Made by a program: the position numbers and the translations under genes
Assembly: GCA_005116895.1 (NCBI GenBank)
Contig: SWDO01000017.1
Coordinates: 45,605-109,604, forward strand
DNA: 64,000 nucleotides
Source of the DNA: Nitrospira sp.
GTDB lineage: Bacteria; Nitrospirota; Nitrospiria; Nitrospirales; Nitrospiraceae
Direction of reading: 5' to 3'
Notes under the pieces: generated by a model
Database searches by the model: none
What the model saw: the letters and a program-made list of their open reading frames with translations, nothing else
What the model was told of the DNA's origin: nothing
Part shown: one piece after another, positions 1 through 9,085 of the stretch
How positions within the stretch are numbered: position 1 is the first letter of the stretch
Layout: every line of letters starts with the position of its first letter

Positions 1-133
1 TGGCATTTAACCATCGCACCGGGCCCACTCAGATTTTCCCCGATACAATCACTGAAGAGACGGATCGTACGCTTGGCCGTAGGATGAACCTCTGCCTACG
101 AGACATGACCGGGACATTGTGTCGTCGAACTGG

Positions 134-655
134 TCAGGCCGCCAATGAATTGGTTTCAGCAGCCTGGCCTCCCACCAGGTTCAGTCCATCGAGACACTGG
201 ATCTTCGGCTGATAGGCACTCACCTTGCGCATGATCATCGCTCTCAAGTCTTCATCGATATGAGAGAGCGCTTCTCGCACCCCAACAATATCGCCATCCT
301 CCGCTAGATGAGCGGCAATGCCAATGAGCGGCAAGACTCCAGCATCGCCCATGGCCTTAGCAATCTCGATGGCTCCTGACCGATCTCCAGCCTTGACGAA
401 GACCTGAGGGAGCTCAAGGTAGAAGTGACTGGCCAAGAGCGACGGATCAGGGCACGAAACAATGGTGTCTTTCACGGCCTGGACATTGCCCCGCTCCGAT
501 TCGATGAATAGCATCATTTGCCAGGCCTCTCGCAAGTACCGCTTATCAACGATCTCATGTGCAGTTTGCCGTGCCTGGGTGATATCGCCCGCGAGCGCTT
601 GTCTGATCGCCTGGTCCTTCAACTGTGCATCCGTCATTGTTTGGGTTGTCATCAT
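134..655 (-). CDS. hypothetical helical-repeat protein
   Basis: A 173-residue soluble protein with no signal peptide or membrane segment. The sequence is almost wholly helical and alanine-rich, with pairs of helices such as QALAGDITQARQTAHEI and AIEIAKAMGDAGVLPLIGIA. That pattern fits a short TPR/SEL1-like solenoid, so a protein-interaction role is possible but not shown. The ATGATG start is preceded by GGGAGG at good spacing, which supports the gene and its start. It stands alone near the window edge, and the 390 bases upstream hold no gene. No specific function is recognised. Confidence 0.7.
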   Translation of the reverse strand: MMTTQTMTDAQLKDQAIRQALAGDITQARQTAHEIVDKRYLREAWQMMLFIESERGNVQAVKDTIVSCPDPSLLASHFYLELPQVFVKAGDRSGAIEIAKAMGDAGVLPLIGIAAHLAEDGDIVGVREALSHIDEDLRAMIMRKVSAYQPKIQCLDGLNLVGGQAAETNSLAA

Positions 656-1046
656 GTCTTGGCTCCTCCCTGCACTTGGTCGGACGACGAAATTGGAAAT
701 TCAAAACGCCTATTTCGAAATCTAGCGGTGAACGCCGTTCTTGTCGATCTTTTCCCGCCAAATTGACAGACCCATTCTCCGCCAATCGGCATGACAGCTC
801 TTGTGACAGCTCTGACGATCGACCGTTGCTTCTATTCGCGAAGTATTTGCGTGAGGATGATGCGGAATTGGATTGTATCTGCGAGCCTGACTCACGGCGA
901 TTCGAGAATCATTTCCTATTACGCGCAGAGGCCCAACAGACTTTCCACTGAAGGAATATAGAGGCTTAAGCCATTGGCTTTCTTGCTACTTTTTCAGATT
1001 TGAATCCTAAAGAAGTTCTTTCCCCCGCTTCGCTTGCGCATCTGAA
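656..1046. other. intergenic stretch, no gene seen
   Basis: About 390 bases between the divergent genes at 655 and 1047. The listed ORFs here (625..951 and 555..785) overlap one another in different frames, have poor composition and lack ribosome binding sites. It probably holds the promoter of the minus-strand gene, but no convincing box was identified. Confidence 0.5.
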
Positions 1047-1382
1047 ATGTCCAGCTATACTTTCCCAATGCGCTCAACAAAATACATCATCGTGCAAGAC
1101 GGAGACGGGTGGCGCGGCTACCTTGAAGGCTACCAAGAACAAGAGGCCTATGGGGAATCGTTCGAAGAGCTGCAGATCAAGCTGTGGCAACAACACCAAG
1201 AGCTCATCGCCCAAGAATCAGAACAGGCCCAATGCGGGAACAGAGAACAAGACCGGCAACATGGTCATACATCTACGCTCCCCCGTCACACCCCCACCAC
1301 ATCCCGCCCCATGTCGCGCACCCAGATTAAGCGAAAGGCGCGGGTGGAACAGCTCGTGTTTGCAATGATCAGCAATCGCTAA
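1047..1382 (+). CDS. HicB-like small protein (hypothetical)
   Basis: Up to 111 residues. The N-terminal half (YIIVQDGDGWRGYLEGY followed by SFEELQIKLWQQHQEL) resembles the partial RNase-H-like fold of the HicB/UPF0150 family. The C-terminal half is low-complexity, polar and rich in Arg, Thr and Pro, unlike a normal HicB DNA-binding tail, so the 3' part may have drifted. A second start at 1068 (MRSTKYIIV) fits the family better than 1047. No HicA-like partner lies on either side. A real but possibly decaying orphan antitoxin is the best guess. Confidence 0.45.
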   Translation: MSSYTFPMRSTKYIIVQDGDGWRGYLEGYQEQEAYGESFEELQIKLWQQHQELIAQESEQAQCGNREQDRQHGHTSTLPRHTPTTSRPMSRTQIKRKARVEQLVFAMISNR

Positions 1383-1795
1383 GCACCACCAACGTTCGAC
1401 TATTCTCCTGTCACCAACCCCATGACCGCTGAACACAGAATACTGCAAGAAGCTTCTGAACTCAGCCTCCCATAAACTATTCAGCTCACCCAGCAGCACG
1501 AGATCAACGGCTGCTCCGGAATCAACGCCTCTTCACACGTCATGCCTCGATCTTTCCCACATGTTCCTCCGCCTGCGCCAAGCCATAGGCAACCTGCCAA
1601 CGTTGCCATCTCCCAATCGATTGCTCGGAAATACCTGTAAGATTTGTATCCAGAAACCGACTCTTAAGGAGAAAGTAACTGGATATTTCCATTTATCACC
1701 TTCTCTACGTACCTGGGGAAGCTCCGATTGACCCGATAGGTGAAGTGTTGATACACATATTTCGCAGGTATTCTGATCAACTCTGCGAGGCCGCT
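1383..1795. other. intergenic region upstream of arsM
   Basis: About 410 bases without a convincing gene. An ATG at 1745 opens the arsM frame earlier, but family alignment favours 1796. The last 60 bases contain a weak inverted repeat (GTTGAT / ATCAAC) that could be part of an arsM control region. No ArsR gene lies nearby and no operator was recognised. Confidence 0.4.
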
Positions 1796-2983
1796 ATGCC
1801 GATTGATGACATCACACAAAAGGTCAGCGAGCGCTATGCTAAAGCCGCCAGCACCGGTGAGCAGATGTGTTGCCCCACCAGCTACGACATGGGGCACCTC
1901 AAGACCTTCATCCCCGAAGCAGTGCTCACAATCTCCTATGGCTGCGGCACACCGGCAGGTCTCAAGACGGTGCAGGTCGGTGAGACGGTCTTGGACATTG
2001 GGTCGGGCGGCGGAATCGATTGTTTCGAAGCCTCCCGCTTGGTGGGTTCCACTGGACACGTGATCGGGATCGACATGACCGATACGATGCTGGAGATCGC
2101 CCGCAAGAATGCGGCGGTTGTGGCCACAAACCTCGGTTATTCCGCATCGAACGTAGAATTCCGGAAAGGCTTGGCCGATGCGATGCCGGTGCAAGACGGG
2201 ACGATCGATCTGATCATCTCGAATTGCGTCATCAACCTGGCGCCGGACAAGCGGAAGGTCTTTCAGGAAATGTATCGGGTCGCCAAGCCCGGTGGACGGT
2301 TCACCATCTCCGACATTGTCTCGGACCAAACCGTGCCGCAGTACCTCGTCCACGACGCCCAGAAATGGGGCGATTGTTTATCCGGTGCCTTGACACTCAC
2401 TGACTATATGAGAGGCATGACGGCAGCCGGCTTCCTTGGTATTCATCTGGTGAAGTCTTCCCCCTGGCGCGTCATCGATGGCATCCATTTCTTTTCCGTC
2501 ACGTTAACCGGGTACAAGCTACCTCCGGCACCAACAACTTCCTCAGTCCAGTATGCGACCCTTCGTGGCCCCTTCAGCCGAGTCGTGGATGAACGAGGCA
2601 CAACCTACCAACGCGGCATTCCGCAGCCGATCAACCCTGACGATGAACTATTGTTGAGCGCTCCTCCGTTCGCCGAGCACTTTCTCTTGGCTGCGGAGCC
2701 TGTGACGTTCGACAGCCATGATCCGCGTTGGACCGCGGTCTTCCCAGCCGATGCGCCATGCACCTGGCAAGGCCAGTATGCATTGCTGGCCGGTCCCTTC
2801 GTTGAAGCAGCCGATGACGATCACCATGTCTATCGCCGCGGCGAGCCGCTAGAAATCTGCTCCAAAACAGTTGCCGTTCTGGAGAGCGGGCGATATCAGC
2901 CCCATTTCGTCATTCTGAATCGGGCCGGTGATCGTGTGAGCGGTGAAGCCGTGACCTGTGCTCCTAACGGAGGCTGCTGCTAG
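1796..2983 (+). CDS. arsM: arsenite S-adenosylmethionine methyltransferase, ArsM type, with C-terminal extension
   Basis: A class I SAM-dependent methyltransferase that would methylate As(III) in the cytoplasm. The SAM-binding loop VLDIGSGGGIDCF is at about residues 65-77. The three cysteines that bind As(III) in the family are present: SYGCG (about C50), SNCVIN (about C144) and GDCLSG (about C194). There is also a CC pair near residue 25. After the usual end of the enzyme (about residue 245) come some 150 extra residues with two similar units (YATLRGPF...YQRG and YALLAGPF...YRRG), ending in a Cys-rich NGGCC tail. The start at 1796 is chosen over 1745 because MPIDDITQKVSERY matches the family N-terminus. 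The stop is directly followed by the arsS ATG, indicating an operon. Confidence 0.85.
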   Translation: MPIDDITQKVSERYAKAASTGEQMCCPTSYDMGHLKTFIPEAVLTISYGCGTPAGLKTVQVGETVLDIGSGGGIDCFEASRLVGSTGHVIGIDMTDTMLEIARKNAAVVATNLGYSASNVEFRKGLADAMPVQDGTIDLIISNCVINLAPDKRKVFQEMYRVAKPGGRFTISDIVSDQTVPQYLVHDAQKWGDCLSGALTLTDYMRGMTAAGFLGIHLVKSSPWRVIDGIHFFSVTLTGYKLPPAPTTSSVQYATLRGPFSRVVDERGTTYQRGIPQPINPDDELLLSAPPFAEHFLLAAEPVTFDSHDPRWTAVFPADAPCTWQGQYALLAGPFVEAADDDHHVYRRGEPLEICSKTVAVLESGRYQPHFVILNRAGDRVSGEAVTCAPNGGCC

Positions 2984-4021
2984 ATGCCACTCACGTTGCT
3001 TGGCCGAAGCAACCCCCTCGCCTCAGCGGCTGAACAACTCCGTATCCTTGATCAACCGAGCGGTTCTCCACCGTTCGACCTGCGACTCACCCAAGCTGGA
3101 ATGTTCCCTCTGCGCGCGAGCGGCATCACGGTCTTCCAAATCAACGTCGGTAAGCTCTGTAATCAGACCTGCCGCCATTGTCACGTAGATGCCGGACCGG
3201 ATCGCCCTGAAAGGATGTCCTTAGAAACGGTAGAGCACTGTATGCAGGCGCTGGCCAAGACGGACATTCCCACAGTGGATATCACAGGCGGCGCGCCGGA
3301 GCTGAATCCCCATTTTCGCTGGCTCGTCGAACAGTCCCGCAGGCTTGGCCGGCATGTGATGGATCGCTGCAATCTGTCCGTGTTGCTGCTACCTTCCCAG
3401 GCGGATCTCGTAGAATTCCTGGCTCACCACCATGTGGAAATCATCGCCTCGCTTCCATCGTACCGTGCCAGCCAGACGGATGCGCAACGAGGCGACGGCA
3501 TTTTTGAGAAATCGATGGAGGCACTTCGCCTGCTGAACCGGTTCGGCTATGGCCGTTCGGATAGCGGGCTCGCCCTGAACTTGGTCTACAATCCCGTCGG
3601 CGCGTTCCTGCCTCCAAAGCAGGAATCGATCGAAGCACAGTTTAAGAAAGAATTGCGGACCAAGCATGGGGTTGAGTTCAACCGGCTTTACACGATCACC
3701 AACATGCCGATCAGCCGCTTCCTGGAGTTCCTCATCGAAAGCGGCAACTATGATCAGTACATGATGCGCCTGGCCAATGCGTTCAATCCCACCACCGCAG
3801 CCGGCGTCATGTGCCGATACACGCTGTCCGTCGGATGGGACGGCAGGCTCTATGACTGTGATTTCAACCAGATGCTCGAACTCCCGGTCGACCATGGAGC
3901 ACCGTCGCATATCCGCGACTTTGATCCTGATCAACTCCACCATCGACAGATCGTGACGCGCAACCATTGCTTCGGTTGCACGGCTGGCTCCGGTTCGACT
4001 TGTGGTGGATCGATCACGTAA
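2984..4021 (+). CDS. arsS: arsenosugar biosynthesis radical SAM protein ArsS
   Basis: A 345-residue radical SAM enzyme. The cluster motif is CNQTCRHC (C59, C63, C66), followed by the SAM-contact segment DITGGAPELNP. The C-terminal Cys-rich end (CFGCTAGSGSTCGG) is typical of ArsS. The family acts after ArsM, attaching the SAM-derived adenosyl group to dimethylarsenic on the way to arsenosugars. That is known family biology; here it is supported by motifs and by the immediate arsM neighbour, with no bases between stop and start. The coding sequence appears complete. Confidence 0.88.
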   Translation: MPLTLLGRSNPLASAAEQLRILDQPSGSPPFDLRLTQAGMFPLRASGITVFQINVGKLCNQTCRHCHVDAGPDRPERMSLETVEHCMQALAKTDIPTVDITGGAPELNPHFRWLVEQSRRLGRHVMDRCNLSVLLLPSQADLVEFLAHHHVEIIASLPSYRASQTDAQRGDGIFEKSMEALRLLNRFGYGRSDSGLALNLVYNPVGAFLPPKQESIEAQFKKELRTKHGVEFNRLYTITNMPISRFLEFLIESGNYDQYMMRLANAFNPTTAAGVMCRYTLSVGWDGRLYDCDFNQMLELPVDHGAPSHIRDFDPDQLHHRQIVTRNHCFGCTAGSGSTCGGSIT

Positions 4022-4032
4022 GGCGACTTACC

Positions 4033-5166
4033 ATGGAACTCTCCGTCCTCACCTTTTCCCTGGTCCTTGTCCTCGCCTTTGCGAACGGCACGAATGACGT
4101 GTCGAAGGCCATTGCCACATTGGTCGGCAGCGGCGTCACCAATTATCGAACAGCCATTGCCTGGGGGACATGTTGGACGATGATCGGAGCGGCCGCTGCG
4201 GCGTTTGTGGCCAGCGCGATGGTCAAGACGTTCAGCAGCGGGCTCATCGAACCAGGCCTCGCCATCCCCTCTTCCCTAGCTCCGGCAATCCTGAGCGGTA
4301 CTGTGCTCTGGGTACTCTTTGCCTCAAAAACCGGACTTCCGGTCTCTACCACACATGCCTTGACCGGCTCGCTCGTAGGGGCCGGCCTCATGGCGTTTGG
4401 AACCGAGGGCTTGATCTGGGACACGGTTTCAAAAAAGATCGCGCTTCCGTTATTGCTGAGCCCCTTCCTTTCGTTTGCCGTCTCGTGCCTGATGCACCCT
4501 CTTCTGCGCCTGGTTGCGAACCGATGGGAAGGACTCTGTGTCTGTGTCCTGCAAAGCCATCGCGCTCTCGTCACGATCGACGCACAGGGGTGCACCCGGA
4601 CCTTGTTTCAGGCCGGAGGTCTCGGCATACCGATCGCGTCGGTGCCCTCGCAATGCGACCGCGCAGGTCTGTCCGGCCCAACACTTGGCCTCGACTCCAT
4701 CCACTGGCTCTCAAGTGGATTGACGTCCCTAGCCCGAGGTATCAACGATGCACCGAAGATCGCCGCGATGCTGTTACTGGGAAGTCTCCAGGCTGCATGG
4801 CCCAGTGCGGCCCTGCAACTGCTCGTGTTTGCCGGCGTAGCGATCGCCATGGGAATCGGCAGCTATTGGGGTGGGCGCCGCGTCACGGAAGTGCTTGCGG
4901 AAGATGTGACGACGATGAATCATGTGGAAGGATTGTCCGCCAATCTCACAACCTCTTCTCTCGTGCTTCTCTCCGGATCGCTGGGCCTGCCGGTCTCAAC
5001 CACCCACCTCAGCAGCTCCGCGATCATCGGTATTGGTCTGTTGAAAGGATCGTCCGGCGTCCGCTGGACTACTGTGCGGGAAATGATCCTCGCATGGATC
5101 GTGACGCTCCCTGCCGCTGCGCTCCTAGCTTGTCTGGCCTATCTTGTCCTGACTAGGGTTATCTAG
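4033..5166 (+). CDS. PiT-family inorganic phosphate (or arsenate) permease
   Basis: An inner-membrane carrier of about 377 residues, with around ten hydrophobic segments and the duplicated PiT signature: FANGTNDVSKAIATLVGSG near the N-terminus and LARGINDAPKIAAM in the second half. Each half also has a GLPVSTTH loop. The ORF track starts at 3967 inside arsS. The ATG at 4033 puts the first membrane helix at the correct place and lies 11 bases after the arsS stop. As the third gene of the ars operon it may import phosphate to compete with arsenate, or move arsenate itself; the sequence does not decide. Confidence 0.85.
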   Translation: MELSVLTFSLVLVLAFANGTNDVSKAIATLVGSGVTNYRTAIAWGTCWTMIGAAAAAFVASAMVKTFSSGLIEPGLAIPSSLAPAILSGTVLWVLFASKTGLPVSTTHALTGSLVGAGLMAFGTEGLIWDTVSKKIALPLLLSPFLSFAVSCLMHPLLRLVANRWEGLCVCVLQSHRALVTIDAQGCTRTLFQAGGLGIPIASVPSQCDRAGLSGPTLGLDSIHWLSSGLTSLARGINDAPKIAAMLLLGSLQAAWPSAALQLLVFAGVAIAMGIGSYWGGRRVTEVLAEDVTTMNHVEGLSANLTTSSLVLLSGSLGLPVSTTHLSSSAIIGIGLLKGSSGVRWTTVREMILAWIVTLPAAALLACLAYLVLTRVI

Positions 5167-5242
5167 ACCTTGTCTATTGTGACGACAGTCTGCTATGGTG
5201 CAGATCTGTCGTTCATTGTCACTGGATTTCCTACATTACTGA

Positions 5243-6370
5243 ATGGTCTGGGACCCAAAAGATCCTTGGGGCAAAAAGCCTGACCCGCTTGAGGAAGTTC
5301 TCAAGCAGGCTCAGTCGCAATTCAAGGACATACTTCCTCCTGGTGGCCTGAAGAGTCTCATCCCCTCTGGAGGAGCCTGGAATATCATCATCGCAGCTCT
5401 GGTGATCTTTCTCGTTTGGCAGAGTGTGTTTATCGTCGCCCCGGATGAAGAAGGTGTCGTGAAAAGATTCGGCGTTCCGGTTCGGGCCGTAGAGCCAGGC
5501 CCGCACTTCAAGATTCCGCTGATTGAATCCGTCCTCCAGCCGAAAGTCGCCAAACTCTTTCGCGTAGAGGTCGGGTTCCGCACCAATCAACAAGGCCGCC
5601 AGCAGATGGTGCCTCAGGAAGCCTTGATGCTGACCGGCGATATGAACATCCTCGCCATCGAATTCATCGTTCAGTACAAGATTAAAGAGGCCCGCAACTT
5701 CTTATTCAACGTCGCGGATATCCATGAAACCATCGGGAAAGCTGCCGAAGCCTCCATGCGTGAAGTCGTCGGGAAGAGTAAGATCGATGAAGCCCTGACC
5801 ACCGGGAAAGCCGTGATTCAGCAGGACACCTTGACGTTGTTGCAGACGATTCTTGATCAATACCAATCCGGTGTGCAGATCGCCGCCGTGCAACTCCAGG
5901 ACGTCGATCCTCCGGAAGCGGTCGCCGCCGCGTTCAAAGACGTCACGAATGCCAAGGAAGACCGGGAAAAGCTCATCAACCAAGCCCAGGGTTACCGGAA
6001 CGACATCATTCCGAGAGCCAAGGGTGAAGCGGCTGAGCTGGTTAACCGCGCAAAGGGATTTGCTCAGGCGCGACTCAATCGTGCCCAGGGCGAGACCAAT
6101 CGGTTCCTCGCCACCTTGAAGGAGTATAACCAAGCGAAGGACGTCATCACCAAGCGGATATATATTGAAACCATGGAAGAAATCCTGCCGCATACGGAGA
6201 AGATCATCATCGACGGAAAAGGCGGAGAGCGCCTCTTGCCGTATCTTCCGCTTGACCGTCTCTCCAGATCAGGGCCCTCAACCCTTGCCAAACCAGGCTC
6301 GCATGTTGAGGTTGAGGAACCCAGGCCAGATCTATCGCCAACCCTCAAGTCAAGGAACGCCAGGCCATGA
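5243..6370 (+). CDS. hflK: FtsH protease modulator HflK
   Basis: A 375-residue SPFH/band-7 membrane protein. The short N-terminal tail is rich in Pro and Gly (DPWGKKPDPLEEV), then comes one membrane helix (IIIAALVIFLVWQSVFIV, about residues 48-65), the band-7 domain, and a long charged coiled coil (AKGEAAELVNRAKGFAQARLNRAQGE). In known systems HflK and HflC form a large ring complex that surrounds FtsH in the inner membrane and controls its access to substrates. The stop overlaps the hflC start (ATGA), so the pair is translationally coupled. A charged 40-residue tail follows the usual end. Confidence 0.9.
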   Translation: MVWDPKDPWGKKPDPLEEVLKQAQSQFKDILPPGGLKSLIPSGGAWNIIIAALVIFLVWQSVFIVAPDEEGVVKRFGVPVRAVEPGPHFKIPLIESVLQPKVAKLFRVEVGFRTNQQGRQQMVPQEALMLTGDMNILAIEFIVQYKIKEARNFLFNVADIHETIGKAAEASMREVVGKSKIDEALTTGKAVIQQDTLTLLQTILDQYQSGVQIAAVQLQDVDPPEAVAAAFKDVTNAKEDREKLINQAQGYRNDIIPRAKGEAAELVNRAKGFAQARLNRAQGETNRFLATLKEYNQAKDVITKRIYIETMEEILPHTEKIIIDGKGGERLLPYLPLDRLSRSGPSTLAKPGSHVEVEEPRPDLSPTLKSRNARP

Positions 6371-7227
6371 CCAAGCAAGGACTGGTGATTGCACTCCTCG
6401 CTGTGGTGGTTGCGTTGTTCGTGCTCGGGGCATCTCCTCTCTTCGTCGTAGACGTGATCCAGACGGCCATTGTCGTGCAACTTGGGAAACCCGTTCGCAA
6501 CATCACTGAGCCAGGACTGTACGTCAAAGTGCCGTTCGTCCAGGAGGTGACGTACTTCGAGAAGCGGTTACTGGATTACGATTCGAACGCGCAGGATGTC
6601 ATTACCTCGGACAAGAAGACCCTGCTGCTCGACAACTTTGCGAAATGGCGCATTGTGGATCCGCTAAAAGTTTACCAGAACTTCCAGAGCCAACGCGGCG
6701 CACTCCAACGGTTGCATGATATCATCTACTCCGAGCTTCGCGTGGAGTTAGGCCGGCATGAGCTACTCGAAATCGTGTCCAGCACGAGGGCCGACATCAT
6801 GAAAGTGGTGACCGAACGGGCAAACGAGAAGGCCACGGTGTATGGCATCGAGATCCAGGACGTCCGAATCAAGCGCGCCGATTTGCCTGAACAAAATGAG
6901 AAGGCGGTCTTTGCACGGATGCAGGCGGAACGGGAACGACAGGCTAAGCAATATCGCGCGGAGGGGGCGGAGGAAGCGCAAAAAATCAGATCGGAAGCTG
7001 AAAAAGACCGGGAAATTATCCTGGCCCAGGCCTATAAAGAGTCTGAGGAACTTCGAGGCGGCGGCGATGCCAAGGCATTTCGGATCTATGCTGACGCCTA
7101 CCGACAGGACCTGAAGTTTTTTGAATTCACCCGCTCTATGGAGGCCTATAAGAGCGCCTTCAAAGACGGCACGACCCTGGTGATGAGCCCAGATTCTGAA
7201 TTCTTTCGATACTTGAAGCAGCGCTGA
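6367..7227 (+). CDS. hflC: FtsH protease modulator HflC
   Basis: A 286-residue partner of HflK. One N-terminal membrane helix (VIALLAVVVALFVLGASPLFVV) is followed by the band-7 domain and a coiled coil with the typical HflC segment EGAEEAQKIRSEAEKDREIILAQAY. The residues FRIYADAY near the end are well conserved in the family. It overlaps hflK by four bases. Its stop lies only four bases from the stop of the convergent fhs gene, so the two transcription units meet head-on with no room for a separate terminator. Confidence 0.9.
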   Translation: MTKQGLVIALLAVVVALFVLGASPLFVVDVIQTAIVVQLGKPVRNITEPGLYVKVPFVQEVTYFEKRLLDYDSNAQDVITSDKKTLLLDNFAKWRIVDPLKVYQNFQSQRGALQRLHDIIYSELRVELGRHELLEIVSSTRADIMKVVTERANEKATVYGIEIQDVRIKRADLPEQNEKAVFARMQAERERQAKQYRAEGAEEAQKIRSEAEKDREIILAQAYKESEELRGGGDAKAFRIYADAYRQDLKFFEFTRSMEAYKSAFKDGTTLVMSPDSEFFRYLKQR

Positions 7228-7231
7228 GTTT

Positions 7232-8914
7232 CTACGACAGCCCCACTATCTTCCCGCTGGTCGGATCAAGCGTAATCCGCTCACCGATCGGCCTCTTGGG
7301 CAACCCCGGCATCAACTGAATCCCTGAACAGACCGCCGTCACAAACCCCGCACCAGCTAGAATTCGCAATTCTTTGATCGGAACTGTAAATCCAGTCGGC
7401 CTCCCCTTCACCGTGGGATCATGTGAAAGTGACAGCGGCGTTTTCGCCATGCAAACAGGTAGGTCCCCATACCCCAACGCTTCGGCCATATCGATTTGAC
7501 GTTCCACCTCCGGCTCGAACGAGACCCCAGCAGCTCCATACATATACGTGGCAATAGTTTCTATCTTTTTTCTGATCGGCCATGACACATCATAAAGATG
7601 CCTGAATTGGGCAGGTCTTTCGGATGCCTTGAGGACTGCAGCCGCGAGCTGTTCGGCCCCCTTTCCACCGTCGGACCAGTGCGTAGACACCGCCGCATCG
7701 ACTGCGCCCATCCTCAGTGACCGTTCTCGCACCCAGTCCAACTCATCCTGAGGATCATCCTTGAAGGCATTGACGGCGACCACGACCGGGACTCCGTGCG
7801 CCAGAACATTGGCGACATGCTGTTCCAGATTAGCGATCCCCTTCGATAAGGCCTGCTGGTTCGGTCCCGTGAGACTCGAAGGTAGCGCAACACCAGCCTT
7901 GACGACGCCGCCCCCTCCATGGAGTTTCAGCGCCCGTAAGGTCGCCACCACAACCGCCACAGCCGGAGTGAACCCCGACGCTCGGCACTTAATGTTGAAA
8001 AACTTTTCCGCTCCCAGATCGCTACCAAAACCTGCCTCAGTCACGACGAAGTCAGCGCATCGAAGTGCAATGGCATCGGAAATGACCGAGCAGTTCCCAT
8101 GGGCGATGTTGCCGAACGGCCCCGTGTGTACGAATGCGGGGGTCCCTTCTAGCGTTTGAACCAGATTCGGCTTGAGGGCGTCCTTCAGGAGCACCGCCAT
8201 CGACCCTACGCATCCAAGCGCCTCAGCCCTGATCGGTGTTCCTGACGTTGTGAACCCGACCACTATTCGCCCAAGCCGCTCATGGAGATCTTTGTAATCC
8301 TTCGCAAGTGCCAACACCGCCATAACCTCTGAAGCCTCGGTGATGACGAATTGGCCCCGACGTCTGCCGGTTTCTTCCCCCAATAATACGTCTCGGAGAG
8401 CACGATCATTGACGCTCAGCGTCCGAGGCCATGGAGTTCTGGTCGGATCGATCGAGAGAGGGTTTCCATGAAACAGATGATTGTCGAGGAATGCTGAAAG
8501 CAGATTGTGGCTAGCGGCCACCGCATGGGCATCTCCCGTCAGGTGAAGGTTGATATCCTCCATGGGCACAACCTGGGCATGCCCCCCACCCGTACCCCCG
8601 CCCTTCACTCCAAACACAGGACCGAGCGAGGGTTGCCTGAGAGTAAGCGCGGTCCGACGCCCAAGCCGAGTGAGCGCCATGGCAAGACCGATTGATGTTG
8701 TCGTCTTTCCCTCTCCCAAGGGGGTTGGGTTTATCGCTGTGACAAGTACATACCGTCCGCGCGGTACAATATCCAGGCGATCCAATATTTGAGGCGATAT
8801 TTTGGCCTTATCCTGTCCATAGAGGGTCAGCTCTTCGGCACGGACCCCAAGCTGGGAAGCAATTTCTAGGATAGGGCGAAGGGTAACGGATTGAGCAATG
8901 TCGAGATCGGTCAA
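7232..8914 (-). CDS. fhs: formate--tetrahydrofolate ligase
   Basis: A 560-residue cytosolic enzyme that makes 10-formyl-THF from formate, ATP and THF, feeding purine synthesis and one-carbon metabolism. The ATP-binding loop TPLGEGKTTTSIGL is at about residue 63. Other family segments are visible, such as GGGHAQVVPMEDINLHLTG and TEAGFGSDLGAEKF. The length is normal. The predicted start is TTG (TTGACCGATCTC); no better start lies nearby. It is monocistronic as far as can be seen and convergent with hflC. Confidence 0.92.
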   Translation of the reverse strand: MTDLDIAQSVTLRPILEIASQLGVRAEELTLYGQDKAKISPQILDRLDIVPRGRYVLVTAINPTPLGEGKTTTSIGLAMALTRLGRRTALTLRQPSLGPVFGVKGGGTGGGHAQVVPMEDINLHLTGDAHAVAASHNLLSAFLDNHLFHGNPLSIDPTRTPWPRTLSVNDRALRDVLLGEETGRRRGQFVITEASEVMAVLALAKDYKDLHERLGRIVVGFTTSGTPIRAEALGCVGSMAVLLKDALKPNLVQTLEGTPAFVHTGPFGNIAHGNCSVISDAIALRCADFVVTEAGFGSDLGAEKFFNIKCRASGFTPAVAVVVATLRALKLHGGGGVVKAGVALPSSLTGPNQQALSKGIANLEQHVANVLAHGVPVVVAVNAFKDDPQDELDWVRERSLRMGAVDAAVSTHWSDGGKGAEQLAAAVLKASERPAQFRHLYDVSWPIRKKIETIATYMYGAAGVSFEPEVERQIDMAEALGYGDLPVCMAKTPLSLSHDPTVKGRPTGFTVPIKELRILAGAGFVTAVCSGIQLMPGLPKRPIGERITLDPTSGKIVGLS

Positions 8915-9085
8915 GAGGCTCTCGTCTCGTTATCTAGATTATACGGGACCGCAGTATAACATAGGTTCTAATCAAGGGGCGGGGCGGATCTGGCAGAAAC
9001 CAATGGGAAGAGGCGGCTGACTGCTGAACTTTTAAGAAGCAGCGGAAACAGGTTGGACTGACTTCGATTATATCGAAACGGTCTA

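Noticed and set aside
4170-5156. 328-aa ORF inside the PiT permease gene
   Set aside because: Alternative frame with Arg/Cys/Pro bias; the permease frame has all signatures.
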